Shown here in pieces: positions 45,601-57,097 of a DNA stretch of 64,000 nt; within the stretch, counting starts at the first letter, position 1, and the number at the start of each line of letters is the position of its first letter. The stretch is from the NCBI GenBank assembly GCA_032622095.1, contig CP136069.1, positions 5,938,976 to 6,002,975 on the forward strand. Reading direction: 5' to 3'. The position numbers and the translations under genes are program-made. The stretch is from Siphonodentalium dalli. Its lineage: Eukaryota; Mollusca; Scaphopoda; Gadilida; Siphonodentaliidae. The notes under the pieces are model-generated. The model was not told the DNA's origin, did not search any database, and was given only the letters and a program-made list of their open reading frames with translations.

Positions 45601-46799
45601 ATGTAAATAGGCCAGCCAGATTCAAGTCACAGATGGCTCGCATTACATGTAAATAGGCCAGCCAGATTCAAGTCACAGATGGCTCGCATTACATGTAAAT
45701 AGGCCAGCCAGATTCAAGTCACAGATGGCTCGCATTACATGTAAAAAGGCCAGCCAGATTCAAGTCACAGATGGCTCGCATTACATGTAAATAGGCCAGC
45801 CAGATTCAAGTCACAGATGGCTCGCATTACATGTAAATAGGCCAGCCAGATTCAAGTCACGTGTGGCTCGCATTACATGTAAATAGGCCAGCCAGATTCA
45901 AGTCACGTGTGGCTCGCATTACATGTAAATAGGCCAGCCAGATTCAAGTCACGTGTGGCTCGCATTACATGTAAATAGGCCAGCCAGATTCAAGTCACGT
46001 GTGGCTCGCATTACATGTAAATATGCCAGCCAGATTCAAGTCACAGATGGCTCGCATTACATGTAAATAGGCCAGCCAGATTCAAGTCACAGATGGCTCG
46101 CATTACATGTAAATAGGCCAGCCAGATTCAAGTCACATGTGGCTCGCATTACATGTAAATAGGCCACCCAGATTCACGTCACAGATGGCTCGTATTACAT
46201 GTAAATAGGCCAGTCAGATTCAAGTCACATGTGGCTCGCATTACATGTAAATAGGCCAGCCAGATTCAAGTCACAGATGACTCGCATTACATGTAAATAG
46301 GCCAGCCTGATTCAAGTCACAGATGGCTCGCATTACATGTAAATAGGCCAGCCAGATTCAAGTCACATGTGGTTCGCATTACATGTAAATAGGCCGGCCA
46401 GATTCAAGTCACAGATGACTCGCATTACATGTAAATAGGCCAGCCAGATTCAAGTCACATGTGGTTCGCATTACATGTAAATAGGCCGGCCAGATTCAAG
46501 TCACAGATGACTCGCATTACATGTAAATAGGCCAGTCAGATTCACGTCACAGATTGCTCGCATTACATGTCAATAGGTTAGCCAGATTCAAGTCACAGAT
46601 GGCTCGCATTACATGTAAATAGGCCAGCCTGATTCAAGTCACAGATGACTCGCATTACATGTAAATAGGCCAGCCTGATTCAAGTCACAGATGACTCGCA
46701 TTACATGTAAATAGGCCAGCCAGATTCAAGTCACAGATGGCTCGCATTACATGTAAATAGGCCAGCCAGATTCAAGTCACAGATGGCTCGCATTACATG

Positions 46800-49700
46800 T
46801 AAATATGCCAGTCAATTTAAGTCACAGATGGCTCGCATTACATGTAAATAGGCCAGCCAGATTCAAGCCACAGATGGCTCGCATTACATGTAAATAGGCC
46901 AGCCAGATTCAAGTCACAGATGACTCGCATTACATGTAAATAGGTCAGCCAGATTCAAGTCACAGATGGCTCGCATTACATGTAAATATGCCAGCCAGAT
47001 TCAAGTCACAGATGGCTCGCATTACATGTAAATATGCCAGCCAGATTCAAGTCACAGATGGCTCGCATTACATGTAAATAGGTCAGCCAGATTCAAGTCA
47101 CATGTGGCTCGCATTACATGTAAATAGGCCACCCAGATTCAAGTCACAGATTGTTCGCATTACATGTAAATAGGTTAGCCAGATTCAAGTCACAGATGGC
47201 TCGCATTACATGTAAATATGCCAGCCAGATTCAAGTCACAGATGGCTCGCATTACATGTAAATATGCCAGCCAGATTCAAGTCACAGATGGCTCGCATTA
47301 CATGTAAATAGGCCAGCCAGATTCAAGTCACATGTGGTTCGCATTACATGTAAATAGGCCGGCCAGATTCAAGTCACAGATGGCTCGCATTACATGTAAA
47401 TAGGCCAGCCAGATTCACGTCACATGTGGCTCGCATTACATGTAAATAGGCCAGCCAGATTCAAGTCACAGATGGCTCGCATTACATGTAAATAGGCCAG
47501 CCTGATTCAAGTCACAGATGGTTCGCATTACATGTAAATAGGCCGGCCAGATTCAAGTCACAGATGGCTCGCATTACATGTAAATATGCCAGCCTGATTC
47601 AAGTCACAGATGGCTCGCATTACATGTAAATAGGCCAGCCTGATTCAAGTCACAGATGGTTCGCATTACATGTAAATAGGCCGGCCAGATTCAAGTCACA
47701 GATGGCTCGCATTACATGTAAATAGGCCAGCCAGATTCACGTCACATGTGGCTCGCATTACATGTAAATAGGCCAGCCGGATTCAAGTCACAGATGGCTC
47801 GCATTACATGTAAATAGGCCAGCCAGATTCAAGTCACAGATGGCTCGCATTACATGTAAATAGGCCAGCCAGATTCAAGTCACAGATGGCTCGCATTACA
47901 TGTAAATAGGTCAGCCAGATTCAAGTCACAGATGGCTCGCATTACATGTAAATAGGCCAGCCAGATTCAAGTCACAGATGACTCGCATTACATGTAAATA
48001 GGTCAGCCTGATTCAAGTCACGTGTGGCTCGCATTACATGTAAATATGCCAGCCAGATTCAAGTCACATGTGGCTCGCATTACATGTAAATAGGTCAGTC
48101 AATTTAAGTCACAGATGGCTCGCATTACATGTAAATATGCCAGCCGGATTCAAGTCACGTGTGGCTCGCATTACATGTAAATATGCCAGCCAGATTCAAG
48201 TCACATGTGGCTCGCATTACATGTAAATAGGTCAGTCAATTTAAGTCACAGATGGCTCGCATTACATGTAAATATGCCAGCCAGATTCAAGTCACATGTG
48301 GCTCGCATTACATGTAAATAGGCCACCCAGATTCAAGTCACGTGTGGCTCGCATTACATGTAAATATGCCAGCCGGATTCAAGTCACGTGTGGCTCGCAT
48401 TACATGTAAATAGGCTAGCCAGATTCACGTCACATATTGTTCGCATTACATGTAAATATGTCAGTCAATTTAAGTCACAGATGGCTCGCATTACATGTAA
48501 ATAGGTCAGCCAGATTCAAGTCACAGATGACTCGCATTACATGTAAATATGCCAGCCAGATTCAAGTCACATGTGGCTCGCATTACATGTAAATATGCCA
48601 GCCAGATTCAAGTCACATGTGGCTCGCATTACATGTAAATAGGTCAGTCAATTTAAGTCACAGATGGCTCGCATTACATGTAAATAGGCCAGCCAGATTC
48701 AAGTCACAGATGGCTCGCATTACATGTAAATAGGCCAGCCAGATTCAAGTCACAGATGGCTCGCATTACATGTAAATAGGCCGGCCAGATTCAAGTCACA
48801 GATGGCTCGCATTACATGTAAATAGGCCACCCAGATTCAAGTCACAGATGGCTCGCATTACATGTAAATAGGCCGGCCAGATTCAAGTCACATGTGACTC
48901 GCATTACATGTAAATAGGCCAGCCAGATTCAAGTCACGTGTGGCTCGCATTACATGTAAATAGGCCAGCCAGATTCAAGTCACATGTGGCTCGCATTACA
49001 TGTAAATAGGCCAGCCAGATTCAAGTCACAGATGGCTCGCATTACATGTAAATATGCCAGCCAGATTCAAGTCACATGTGGCTCGCATTACATGTAAATA
49101 GGTCAGTCAATTTAAGTCACAGATGGCTCGCATTACATGTAAATATGCCAGCCAGATTCAAGTCACAGGTGGCTCGCATTACATGTAAATAGGTCAGTCA
49201 ATTTAAGTCACAGATGGCTCGCATTACATGTAAATATGCCAGCCAGATTCAAGTCACATGTGGCTCGCATTACATGTAAATAGGCCACCCAGATTCAAGT
49301 CACATGTGGCTCGCATTACATGTAAATAGGTCAGTCAATTTAAGTCACAGATGGCTCGCATTACATGTAAATATGCCAGCCAGATTCAAGTCACATGTGG
49401 CTCGCATTACATGTAAATAGGCCACCCAGATTCAAGTCACGTGTGGCTCGCATTACATGTAAATATGCCAGCCGGATTCAAGTCACGTGTGGCTCGCATT
49501 ACATGTAAATATGCCAGCCAGATTCAAGTCACAGATGGCTCGCATTACATGTAAATAGGTCAGTCAGATTCAAGTCACAGATGACTCGCATTACATGTAA
49601 ATAGGCCGGCCAGATTCAAGTCACAGATGGCTCGCATTACATGTAAATAGGTCAGTCAATTTAAGTCACAGATGGCTCGCATTACATGTAAATATGCCAG

Positions 49701-50960
49701 CCAGATTCAAGTCACATGTGGCTCGCATTACATGTAAATATGCCAGCCAGGTTCAAGTCACATGTGGCTCGCATTACATGTAAATAGGTCAGTCAATTTA
49801 AGTCACAGATGGCTCGCATTACATGTAAATATGCCAGCCAGATTCAAGTCACAGATGGCTCGCATTACATGTAAATAGGTCAGTCAATTTAAGTCACAGA
49901 TGGCTCGCATTACATGTAAATAGGTCAGTCAATTTAAGTCACAGATGGCTCGTATTACATGTAAATAGGTCAGCCAGATTTAAGTCACGTGTGGCTCGCA
50001 TTACATGTAAATATGCCAGCCAGATTCACGTCACAGATGGCTCGCATTAGATGTAAATAGGTTAGCCAGATTTAAGTCACGTGTGGCTCGCATTAGATGT
50101 AAATAGGCCGGCCAGATTCAAGTCACAGATGGCTCGCATTACATGTAAATATGCCAGCCAGATTCAAGTCACAGATGGCTCGCATTACATGTAAATAGGC
50201 CACCCAGATTCAAGTCACGTGTGGCTCGCATTACATGTAAATATGCCAGCCGGATTCAAGTCACGTGTGGCTCGCATTACATGTAAATATGCCAGCCAGA
50301 TTCAAGTCACAGATGACTCGCATTACATGTAAATATGCCAGCCAGATTCAAGTCACAGATGGCTCGCATTACATGTAAATAGGTCAGTCAATTTAAGTCA
50401 CAGATGGCTCGCATTACATGTAAATATGCCAGCCAGATTCAAGTCACAGATGGCTCGCATTACATGTAAATATGCCAGCCAGATTCAAGTCACAGATGGC
50501 TCGCATTACATGTAAATATGCCAGCCAGATTCAAGTCACAGATGACTCGCATTACATGTAAATATGCCAGCCAGATTCAAGTCACAGATGGCTCGCATTA
50601 CATGTAAATAGGCCAGCCGGATTCAAGTCACAGATGGCTCGCATTACATGTAAATATGCCAGCCAGATTCAAGTCACAGATGGCTCGCATTACATGTAAA
50701 TAGGCCGGCCAGATTCAAGTCACATGTGACTCGCATTACATGTAAATAGGCCAGCCAGATTCAAGTCACAGGTGGCTCGCATTACATGTAAATATGCCAG
50801 CCAGATTCAAGTCACAGATGACTCGCATTACATGTAAATAGGTCAGCCAGATTCAAGTCACATGTGGCTCGCATTACATGTAAATATGCCAGCCAGATTC
50901 AAGTCACATGTGGCTCGCATTACATGTAAATAGGTCAGTCAATTTAAGTCACAGATGGCT
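46800..50960 (+). repeat. Satellite sub-domain with 45-bp unit variant
   Basis: Units with GTCAGTCAATTTAAGTCAC in place of GCCAGCCAGATTCAAGTCAC are one base shorter. I find about 14 of them, all in this interval (for example near 46,812, 48,099, 48,236, 48,649, 49,107, 49,336, 49,793, 50,387 and 50,938). They are absent from the first 16 kb of the array. Confidence 0.85.
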
Positions 50961-51339
50961 CGCATTACATGTAAATATGCCAGCCGGATTCAAGTCACGT
51001 GTGGCTCGCATTACATGTAAATAGGCCAGCCAGATTCAAGTCACAGATGGCTCGCATTACATGTAAATAGGCCAGCCAGATTCAAGTCACATATGGCTCG
51101 CATTACATGTAAATAGGCCAGCCAGATTCAAGTCACAGATGGCTCGCATTACATGTAAATAGGCCGGTCAGATTCAAGTCACAGATGGCTCGCATTACAT
51201 GTAAATATGCCAGCCAGATTCAAGTCACAGATGGCTCGCATTACATGTAAATATGCCAGCCAGATTCAAGTCACAGATGGCTCGCATTACATGTAAATAG
51301 GCCACCCAGATTCAAGTCACATGTGGCTCGCATTACATG

Positions 51340-53030
51340 TAAATATGCCAGCCAGAGTCAAGTCACATGTGGCTCGCATTACATGTAAATATGCCAGCCA
51401 GATTCAAGTCACAGATGGCTCGCATTACATGTAAATATGCCAGCCAGATTCAAGTCACAGATGGCTCGCATTACATGTAAATAGGCCACCCAGATTCAAG
51501 TCACATGTGGCTCGCATTACATGTAAATATGCCAGCCAGAGTCAAGTCACAGATGACTCGCATTACATGTAAATAGGCCAGCCAGATTCAAGTCACATGT
51601 GGCTCGCATTACATGTAAATATGCCAGCCAGAGTCAAGTCACAGATGACTCGCATTACATGTAAATATGCCAGCCAGATTCAAGTCACATGTGGCTCGCA
51701 TTACATGTAAATATGCCAGCCGGATTCAAGTCACATGTGGCTCGCATTACATGTAAATAGGCCAGTCAGATTCAAGTCACAGATGGCTCGCATTACATGT
51801 AAATATGCCACCCAGATTCAAGTCACATGTGGCTCGCATTACATGTAAATATGCCAGCCAGAGTCAAGTCACAGATGACTCGCATTACATGTAAATAGGC
51901 CACCCAGATTCAAGTCACATGTGGCTCGCATTACATGTAAATATGCCAGCCAGGGTCAAGTCACAGATGACTCGCATTACATGTAAATAGGCCACCCAGA
52001 TTCAAGTCACATGTGGCTCGCATTACATGTAAATATGCCAGCCGGATTCAAGTCACATGTGGCTCGCATTACATGTAAATAGGCCGGCCAGATTCAAGTC
52101 ACAGATGACTCGCATTACATGTAAATAGGCCACCCAGATTCAAGTCACATGTGGCTCGCATTACATGTAAATATGCCAGCCGGATTCAAGTCACAGATGA
52201 CTCGCATTACATGTAAATAGGCCAGTCAGATTCAAGTCACAGATGGCTCGCATTACATGTAAATAGGCCAGCCAGATTCAAGTCACATGTGGCTCGCATT
52301 ACATGTAAATATGCCAGCCGGATTCAAGTCACAGATGACTCGCATTACATGTAAATAGGCCAGCCAGATTCAAGTCACATGTGGCTCGCATTACATGTAA
52401 ATATGCCAGCCGGATTCAAGTCACAGATGACTCGCATTACATGTAAATAGGCCAGCCAGATTCAAGTCACATGTGGCTCGCATTACATGTAAATATGCCA
52501 GCCGGATTCAAGTCACAGATGACTCGCATTACATGTAAATAGGCCAGTCAGATTCAAGTCACAGATGACTCGCATTACATGTAAATAGGCCACCCAGATT
52601 CAAGTCACATGTGGCTCGCATTACATGTAAATATGCCAGCCGGATTCAAGTCACAGATGACTCGCATTACATGTAAATAGGCCAGTCAGATTCAAGTCAC
52701 ATGTGGCTCGCATTACATGTAAATATGCCAGCCGGATTCAAGTCACATGTGGCTCGCATTACATGTAAATAGGCCGGCCAGATTCAAGTCACATGTGGCT
52801 CGCATTACATGTAAATATGCCAGCCAGAGTCAAGTCACAGATGACTCGCATTACATGTAAATATGCCAGCCAGAGTCAAGTCACAGATGACTCGCATTAC
52901 ATGTAAATATGCCACCCAGATTCAAGTCACAGATGGTTCGCATTACATGTAAATAGGCCACCCAGATTCAAGTCACATGTGGCTCGCATTACATGTAAAT
53001 ATGCCAGCCAGAGTCAAGTCACAGATGACT
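51340..53030 (+). repeat. Satellite sub-domain with GAGTC variant
   Basis: Units reading CCAGCCAGAGTCAAGTCAC (T to G) appear near 51,355, 51,540, 51,632, 51,855, 52,816, 52,870 and 53,010 and nowhere else that I can see. They are often paired with CCACCCAGATTC units, suggesting a two- or three-unit block amplified locally at the right edge. Confidence 0.8.
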
Positions 53031-53194
53031 CGCATTACATGTAAATAGGCCACCCAGATTCAAGTCACATGTGGCTCGCATTACATGTAAATAGGCCAGT
53101 CAGATTCAAGTCACAGATGACTCGCATTACATGTAAATAGGCCACCCAGATTCAAGTCACATGTGGCTCGCATTACATGTAAATAGGCCAACCA

Positions 53195-54957
53195 GCAACA
53201 CAATCACGGACACCGTCTATGTTTAATGTTCTCCCAGCGTCAAACATGGCTCATGTATTTGACACAAGTATCATGTGTACCTTATATGTATAATGTTCAT
53301 GTTTGTTGTGAAAGTCATGCCTTTCTTCTATGTGTATATACATGGCACCTAATTAGCTACCAATCCGATTTAATCGCATCTTTTTCAAATTAAAGTGTGT
53401 TTATTGATGAGGGCAAGAATTTCTAACATCTCTAGATGTCCTGAATCAAATTCCGAAGACGTTGTGGAGAATACACGAAACTTGTCAGTTGTACAGGGAC
53501 GTGGCGACGGGGTTGGTTGGGTGTCTCGACCCCCCCCCGAACTTTGGTACAATTTTCTTAGCTGTACAGTCATTCATACGTGAGGAAAATCAGGATTCTT
53601 TTGGCTAACTATTCCAAATAATAATACGCACAAGCCAGCAAACGCAACAAACAAACTCGATTTTAAATAAATACATATACAAACGTATGACTAACTCGGG
53701 GGAGGGGGTGACCGGTGGTAGTCATGTTGCTTTGCCATTACTAATTATTTATTTTTCAGTGTATTAACATTTAGGAGAGGGGGTACCCTTAAGTGAGTCA
53801 GCACTTGTCCTCCAGTCCCATTGTCTGTATAAACAAATGTATGTGTTTCGCATGTGTTATCTAAATTTGACAAATACATATGTTTAAACTAAACTTTGGT
53901 ACATTTCCAGCAGTTGGAAATTTCATGCCTGACACAACATTAGTTGAACATTAATTTGACACCATATATAGGTTGGAATGTTCTTATTGTTTGATTTTTC
54001 AACCAGTAAAAGTTGGTAATTTTCCAATATTAGGGTGTGTCAGATTGGATATTTCCAAGGGGTGCAAATGGAATTCTGCGAACCTGTGAGTTTGATTCAG
54101 GGGGGGGGGGTCAATTGGCCGGAAATCTGACGGAGTGCACATGGGAAACATCTAGCAGTTGCAGTTCATGTGCGATCACAAGACCACAACATTAGCTTCA
54201 TGGGCAATGCTTTATTGTCCAACTAATGACCAAAAAAATGCCTGTGTTTCTACACTATACAGAGACTATTGTGCAAAACGACTGCATTTAACGAAACAAA
54301 ACATTTTAAATATGAACTTGATATAAGACTAGATAGTACATACGTGTATCTGATACGTGTATCGATATCATATAATCCTACTATTTCTTGAATAAGAAGG
54401 AACATATAATAACGAACAAAGCAGAAGACGTGTCCATGCATGTTCACATGAATTCGGTCAATGGTGACGTATCCGCCGAATTTGAAATCGACATGCGACA
54501 TGAAAGTGACAATGAATTGACAATGATTTGCTTCAATTTCGCCATCAACCGAAGTGCTTCCCCAGCGTTACCATCAATAACATTATTATTTGGCTAATTT
54601 CAGCAATATTTTCCCCGTTTACACTAGATAACACATATCTGTCTCCGCATTTAAATTTGTTTGATATAGATCGTTTATATTCTGCAACAATTTGTACACA
54701 AGGGACGGATTCCTATGTTTTATGTTTTATTGTCTTTTTAAACTCCGAGGTGGCGAAATCTCGGTTTGTTTACATTATGAAGGTTTGAGTCCGTAATCGG
54801 AATCAGAATCTGAATCCAGATTGCAAGGAAATAACGATTGATTACGATTACGGTCTGTTCGTTTACTGATTCTGGTCTGTTCGTTTTATATACCACGTCG
54901 TACGGGGTATAATCCGTAATCTGAATCCAGATATTCTAACGAAACAACGACTCTGGG
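53195..54957 (+). mobile_element. 2-kb element T, copy truncated at the satellite junction
   Basis: From TATGTTTAATGTTCTCCCAG onward it is collinear with 18,168-20,113, with indels and substitutions. Shared marks are the C-run (53,531), the G-run (54,102), GACCACAACATTAGCTT and TTCACATGAATTCGGTCAAT. The right end is degenerate (AACGAAACAACGACTCTG). The left 100 bp and its inverted repeat are missing; the satellite array takes their place. The long frame of the complete copy is broken here, which argues that it is not a conserved protein. Confidence 0.85.
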
Positions 54958-55332
54958 CTACAAAAACACGAAAGCTTGCTGCATTTTAATTATCTCCCGC
55001 AAATCTGTTCAGAGCCTGCCGCTGTGGTGTTGCATCCACTCTCCTTTTCCAATTACTAAACAGCCTATTTCAAATTCAAAAAACAAAACATAACTTAAAA
55101 CAAAACCTTGGTTTGTTTTACGTAAAACGAAGCACTTCATAATTATTGTGGACATTGTTCGTGACAATAAAGCTTTCTCTACACAAAAACACATAAGAAA
55201 ACTAATGGTTCTCCCCCACAAGGAGAACCGCAACTTGTGCAAGCGTAATGACCGTTACAAGCTCACTTGATTTTTGAATTGCCCGAATACTGTGTATTGC
55301 TTGCATCCGAACCAAAGAGAGTAAGTGGGAAA
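54958..55332. other. No recognisable feature
   Basis: AT-rich sequence between element T and family A element A8. A 77-codon minus-strand frame is unremarkable. Confidence 0.4.
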
Positions 55333-55645
55333 ACCCTGCGCCAATGCATTCTTTTATATATGCGAGTCGACCATAGTAATAATAAAAACAATTATATTAT
55401 TTTTTACAATTGTTAAAAAATGTAAGAAATATGAAAAAAAATTAATTTATTTTAAAGAATGTAAGAACAAATGATAATTTTTTTAAAGAATGTAAGAAAA
55501 AATGATAATAAATGATAAAAAATTGTTAAAGAATGTAAGAACATTTGATAAAAAATGATAAAATATTGTTAGGCCAATGCATTCTCTTATATATGCGAGG
55601 CGACCTATGGTCAACTCGTATATACAAGAGAATTAAAGACAGGGT
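55333..55645. mobile_element. Family A element, degraded (A8)
   Basis: The left end ACCCTGCGCCAATGCATTCT keeps only half its hairpin before the spacer. The spacer is expanded by several TTAAAGAATGTAAGAAAAAA-like tandem units. The right hairpin is interrupted (GAGAATTAAAGACAGGGT). Confidence 0.75.
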
Positions 55646-55659
55646 CTTTAATTTAATGC

Positions 55660-56500
55660 CATATTATATAACATTTGAAAGAGGAAGCTCCAAAACATTG
55701 TATTATCAACTTGTCCGGTGTAATAATCTGTGAACATGTTGTTTTTATTGAGTTACCGACGTGTTTTTGTCCTTAAGTTTCATCTGTTTTGTAGTGTAAA
55801 GTATATTATATTATATAGGGGAATAACTCTATATCTTAAAGGGACTCAATCCGAATTAACGCTAGCAAATTACTATTTCCTTGGCTTCGGGGGTAAAAAA
55901 ATATTTGATTCGAGTCGAGCAACCCACCCATCAAAGCTCAGAGTGATCAGATATCGATGTTTGAAATCTATCATTTTAATTTTTGTAGTGGCCCAGTAAA
56001 CAGTCGACGAGTGGAATTTCTCTGACCAAATTGCGGATGAAGATGGATAACTCTAAAATCACGTGGCGTTTTTGTGTCAGATATTTGACAAAACCGGCAA
56101 AATTTCGTTGACCAAAATGTTGATAAATAACCGGTTTTCGGCAACTTTATACTATAGTTGACTGTGATTAGCATTATTTTTGGGCAATTAATCGATTCTG
56201 ATAACTGAGGCGGCATTTAAATTGTTTTGTTGTTGTTGGAATCTAATGATATGGGGACCATCGAATCGGATTGAGTACCTTTAAAGATTCCCTTTCCATT
56301 GAAAATACATTTTAGTTTGATTTCTGTTGCATTCTGTGAGCCAAAACGGGGGAATCTTTTTATGATTTCATGTGTTTTTCTATTTGTCTAAGGGCATCTT
56401 CTGGGACTCAGACGTTTCAAATGGTGAAGAATTATGTATTTTAATCATATTTTATGGCATAGATTGTTATTAAAACCGTATATATCAAGGCACTATAATT
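55660..56500 (+). repeat. Dispersed repeat G, copy split by element R
   Basis: GGAAGCTCCAAAACATTGTA through ATAGGGGAATAACTCTATAT forms the left part. TTAAAGATTCCCTTTCCATT through GCATCTTCTGGGACTCAGAC to GTTATTAAAACCGTATATA forms the right part. Together they match the reverse complement of 24.49-24.86 kb. Confidence 0.7.
55840..56280. mobile_element. TTAA-flanked element R, copy 2
   Basis: It is 441 bp between TTAA at 55,836-55,839 and 56,281-56,284. The right end is complementary to AGGTACTCAATC; the left end carries one change (AGGGACTCAATC). Interior GATTCGAGTCGAGCAACCCA is the reverse complement of copy 1, so the two copies are in opposite orientation. Length and ends agree within one base. 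Confidence 0.85.
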
Positions 56501-56554
56501 TTTTTTGTTTTTCGGTATTTACCAATAGAATTTCATTAAACCGCTTCAGGGTCC

Positions 56555-56625
56555 AGCTTTCACCCTTTGTTGGCCTCATTCTGCATCACACTGAATTTAA
56601 GCTTGTGCATTCAGAGGCTAATCAT
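56555..56625. mobile_element. Family B end fragment (B8)
   Basis: TTTCACCCTTTGTTGGCCTC, ATTCTGCATCACACTGAATT and TAAGCTTGTGCATTC resemble the outer part of family B. Too short to classify further. Confidence 0.4.
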
Positions 56626-56639
56626 CTCTTATGACTCAT

Positions 56640-57000
56640 CGACGTGGACCTGCTCTCGGTCGCGATCGCCAGACACGCAATAATGGCGTCCTCGCAGAAA
56701 CGTAATTATCTCCCTTGAAACGCAGAGTAATAATGATTCACAGTAGGCGCACATGACGTCACTGCACGCGCGGCTATCTGCGCGCCATAAAACACAATAC
56801 ATCGATTGGTCCCAACAGAAATCACCCAAAAGTGCTTCACAATTTAGTTCCTCTTCCGTAAAATCCTCTAGTGTATTTATCCGCGTAGTTGCCGAATATG
56901 CGTACTCTTCAATTTTCGTTCCCAGTCGGGTTTTGTTCCGTGTGTTGCATGAGATACACGTGATGTTATTACGACCGTGAAAGGTCACGTGGATAATTAT
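56640..57000. promoter_or_regulatory. CpG-rich segment with CRE and E-box, possible regulatory DNA
   Basis: This stretch is visibly richer in CpG than its surroundings (CGGTCGCGATCGCC, GCACGCGCGGC, TGCGCGCCA). It contains a full CRE palindrome TGACGTCA (about 56,753) and GGTCACGTGG (about 56,983). Opposed frames of 119 codons (minus) and 75 codons (plus) overlap it, and I recognise neither. A promoter is one reading; a leftover of an unrecognised repeat is another. Confidence 0.3.
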
Positions 57001-57097
57001 TTAGTTCTGTCGCACTCGTCCCATAATCCCCGTTCGTCTGTTCCAGCATATTATAGACATATTTATGGGATATTCGCTCAGAAGCGAATCATTAGGA

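Larger units (their letters stand above)
30764..53194 (+). repeat. 46-bp satellite array, about 488 direct copies, 22.4 kb
   Basis: The unit is CTCGCATTACATGTAAATA followed by GGCCAGCCAGATTC, AAGTCA and CAGATGG. All copies face the same way and no foreign DNA interrupts them. Variation clusters in one half: AGG/ATG, CCAGCC/CCGGCC/TCAGCC/CCACCC, AGATT/GGATT/TGATT, AAGTCA/ACGTCA, CAGATG/CATGTG/CGTGTG. The CGCATTACATGTAAATA half is almost invariant. Stops recur in every frame because TAA sits in the core and the period is not a multiple of three, so the array is non-coding. GGCCGGCC sites mark one subtype. It could be centromeric, heterochromatic or a transcribed satellite; sequence alone does not decide. 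Confidence 0.99.

Noticed and set aside
30764-53194. CRISPR array (direct repeats with spacers)
   Set aside because: The whole 46-bp unit repeats with no unique spacers, no cas genes are present, and the surroundings are eukaryotic transposons; it is a satellite.
56629-56988. 119-codon minus-strand frame with several cysteines
   Set aside because: It overlaps an opposed frame in a CpG-rich stretch, the cysteine spacing fits no zinc-finger family I know, and no splice structure is evident.
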